A stretch of DNA of 64,000 nt from Flavihumibacter cheonanensis. Its GTDB lineage: Bacteria; Bacteroidota; Bacteroidia; Chitinophagales; Chitinophagaceae. The notes beneath the pieces are model-generated. The model was given only the letters and a program-made list of their open reading frames with translations, was not told the DNA's origin and ran no database searches. The DNA is taken from the NCBI RefSeq assembly GCF_022352215.1, contig NZ_JAKRWF010000001.1, positions 1,178,001 through 1,242,000 on the forward strand, read 5' to 3'. This document shows positions 62,704 through 64,000 of this stretch, piece by piece. Position 1 is the stretch's first letter. Every line of letters starts with the position of its first letter. A program made the translations under genes and the position numbers.

Positions 62704-62751
62704 CATTGCTTCGCCACATGAGTCCCATGGCTGGGAATCACAGGACAAGTA
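62704..62751 (+). repeat. Hairpin-bearing direct repeat, right copy
   Basis: 48 bases matching the repeat at 37669-37717 in the same orientation: CATTGCTTCGCCAC, TGAGTCCCATG, AATCACAGGA, AAGTA. The inner TGAGTCCCA / TGGGAATCA arms fold with one mismatch. The two copies bound the 25-kb accessory region. Confidence 0.65.
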
Positions 62752-62831
62752 ACACCAATATAATAATTCTTAAACAGTTTCGCTTACGGGAAACCGTAAT
62801 TTGTAAATTTTGAGTTGGGAAACCAGGCTGG

Positions 62832-62925
62832 AGCGGTTGCTGAACGGTTCACTGACGGTTGAAGAACGGTGATGGAACGGTGAAACAACGGTGGTTGAAC
62901 GATGCCGGAACGGTGACACAACGCT
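62832..62925. repeat. 11-bp phased AACGGT tandem repeat
   Basis: Nine units with CGGT (once CGAT, once CGCT) starting at 62834, 62845, 62856, 62867, 62878, 62889, 62900, 62911 and 62922, exactly 11 bases apart. The preferred unit is AACGGTGA plus three variable bases. The period is one helical turn and not a multiple of three, so it does not encode a peptide repeat. Confidence 0.75.
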
Positions 62926-62973
62926 TGCAAATACCCGAATGGACGATCAAACATACCCGAACGGTATAATCAA

Positions 62974-63009
62974 AAAGTCCGCAAAGGTAGTTTCACCTAT
63001 ACGGACTTT
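62974..63009 (-). terminator. Terminator of the tRNA-Cys gene
   Basis: Perfect 8-bp inverted repeat AAAGTCCG / CGGACTTT with a 20-base loop, downstream of tRNA-Cys, followed on the minus strand by a run of five T residues. Confidence 0.7.
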
Positions 63010-63020
63010 CTTCTTTTCTG

Positions 63021-63091
63021 AGGTCCCGAGCAGATTCGAACTGCTGTAGAAGCTTTTGCAGAGCTCTGCCTAACCACTCGGCCACAGGACC
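63021..63091 (-). tRNA. tRNA-Cys (GCA)
   Basis: The minus strand folds as a cloverleaf: acceptor GGTCCTG with CGGGACC, D-arm GCC/GGC, anticodon stem GAGCT/AGCTT with loop CTGCAAA (anticodon GCA), and T-arm AGCAG-TTCGAAT-CTGCT. About 71 bases, short variable loop. CCA is not encoded. Confidence 0.93.
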
Positions 63092-63106
63092 ATTTTTGAA
63101 TCGGGC

Positions 63107-63133
63107 ACGAATGTAGGATTTTTATACATTCGT
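63107..63133. promoter_or_regulatory. Palindrome between tRNA-Cys and nucleoside phosphorylase
   Basis: Perfect 9-bp inverted repeat ACGAATGTA / TACATTCGT with a 9-base spacer, in the divergent region between the tRNA and phosphorylase genes. Possible operator; no T-tract to suggest a terminator. Confidence 0.4.
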
Positions 63134-63176
63134 TACAAATTCCACCATAAAAAATTCTTTCTAATAACGCCACCGA

Positions 63177-64000
63177 ATGAAACCTATTGCCCCCTCCGAA
63201 TTAATTATTACCAACCGCGGCGCAATCTATCACCTCGACCTCCACCCCGATGAGCTCGCCCCTATCGTGCTCACGGTTGGTGATCCCGATCGCGTCAAGG
63301 TAGTCAGCAAATATTTTGACAAAATCGAGGTTCAAAGACAGCACCGAGAATTTGTCACCCATACCGGCACCCTCGGCAAGAAACGCATCTCGGTTGTCTC
63401 CACCGGCATCGGCCCAGATAATATAGATATCGTGCTCAATGAACTCGATGCCCTGGTCAATATCGATTTCTCTACCCGTACCATTAAACCCAACTTATCC
63501 AGCCTCTCCATCCTGCGGCTCGGTACCAGTGGTTCCCTCCAGGCCGATATCCCGGTCGACTCCTTTGTGGCCGGCACCCATGGCCTCGGGCTCGATAACC
63601 TCCTGCACTTCTATCGCCTCGAACAAAATGAAGAGGAACAGGAACTGCTCCAGTCCTTCCTTACCCAAACCCAGATCCACCATTCCATCACCCAGCCCTA
63701 TATTTCCGCCGCTGCCCCTTCCCTGCTCAAACATTTTACCGAGGGTTATCACCAGGGTATCACTGTTACCTGTCCCGGCTTCTATGGTCCCCAGGGCAGA
63801 ATCCTCCGCCTCGGCCTGGCTGCCCCCCAACTGGTAGATCGCCTCACAGATTTTCAGTACGGTCAGCATAGGATCACTAACTTTGAAATGGAAACCTCCG
63901 CCATCTATGGGTTGAGTCGTTTACTGGGGCACCATTGCCTGAGCCTCAATGTAATCGTCGCCAACCGGGTCAACAAAACCTTTTCATTAGATGGACAGGC
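63177..64000 (+). CDS. Nucleoside phosphorylase, uridine phosphorylase-like (partial)
   Basis: ATG 63177 opens a frame that runs off the window after 274 codons. Nucleoside phosphorylase-I features: LTVGDPDRVKVVSKYFD (phosphate-binding GD and R), VVSTGIGPDNIDIVLNEL, ILRLGTSGSLQADIPV, and near the edge FEMETSAIYGLSRLL, which holds the ribose-binding MET motif. Cytosolic enzyme of nucleoside salvage, cleaving the N-glycosidic bond with phosphate. Purine versus pyrimidine preference cannot be fixed. C-terminus missing. Confidence 0.9.
   Translation, partial: MKPIAPSELIITNRGAIYHLDLHPDELAPIVLTVGDPDRVKVVSKYFDKIEVQRQHREFVTHTGTLGKKRISVVSTGIGPDNIDIVLNELDALVNIDFSTRTIKPNLSSLSILRLGTSGSLQADIPVDSFVAGTHGLGLDNLLHFYRLEQNEEEQELLQSFLTQTQIHHSITQPYISAAAPSLLKHFTEGYHQGITVTCPGFYGPQGRILRLGLAAPQLVDRLTDFQYGQHRITNFEMETSAIYGLSRLLGHHCLSLNVIVANRVNKTFSLDGQ

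Noticed and set aside
37669-62751. An integrative element with attL/attR and the tRNA-Cys gene as target.
   Set aside because: No integrase, relaxase or conjugation gene is present, and the repeat does not match the tRNA sequence.

Overview
The window looks like chromosomal DNA of a Bacteroidota bacterium, probably family Chitinophagaceae. The signs are a moderately low G+C content, many MKxx...AQ or lipobox signal peptides, TAnnTTTG-like -7 promoter boxes, Crp/Fnr, NarL/LuxR and ECF regulators of Bacteroidota type, and DUF4199, TonB-C and GH63-like proteins. The family assignment is an inference from protein style; no rRNA gene is present.

Layout. 0-4.6 kb: small-molecule enzymes (SDR, RidA-like protein, two alpha/beta hydrolases) with a Crp/Fnr regulator. 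4.8-12.0 kb: a tight five-gene minus-strand operon of exported proteins (secreted Hcp-like protein, YbjN-like protein, TPR protein, lipocalin-like protein, TolB/PD40 propeller), divergent from a TPR histidine kinase and its NarL response regulator (12.2-14.8 kb). 14.8-26.7 kb: regulators and housekeeping or envelope genes (sigma-54 activator, DUF892 ferritin-like protein, CheY-like protein, two DoxX-like membrane proteins, phosphodiesterase, VOC protein, GH63-like hydrolase, TonB-C protein, beta-lactamase-like protein, Crp). 26.8-29.5 kb: an intact AbiE-type toxin-antitoxin pair followed by a decayed AbiEi/DUF6088-type antitoxin. 29.6-32.1 kb: an ECF sigma operon whose sigma gene carries an in-frame stop. 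32.1-37.2 kb: secreted serine proteases, one cut short at an IS3 remnant just before its catalytic serine.

37.7-62.75 kb is an accessory region bounded by two copies of a ~49-bp hairpin repeat. It holds: (i) an uncharacterised three-gene cassette (147, 203 and 78 codons) present twice, the second copy with an extra 182-codon paralogue and a divergent XRE regulator; (ii) a decayed PIN toxin with its coupled partner; (iii) a type I restriction operon (half-HsdS, HsdM, HsdS, coiled-coil membrane protein, Shedu-like DUF4263 nuclease, HsdR, YgjP-like metallopeptidase); (iv) a degenerate IS21 element that truncates a GHKL-ATPase-like gene; (v) a TerY-P triad (vWA, PP2C, kinase) plus a DUF4236 protein, flanked by similar GT-rich repeats. 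A tRNA-Cys gene and the start of a nucleoside phosphorylase close the window.

The most unusual signal is a 40-bp element shared by the promoters of both copies of the uncharacterised cassette and the broken ECF sigma gene. It suggests that all three were controlled together. Several accessory genes (ECF sigma, PIN toxin, DUF6088 antitoxin, IstA/IstB, protease) are visibly decayed.
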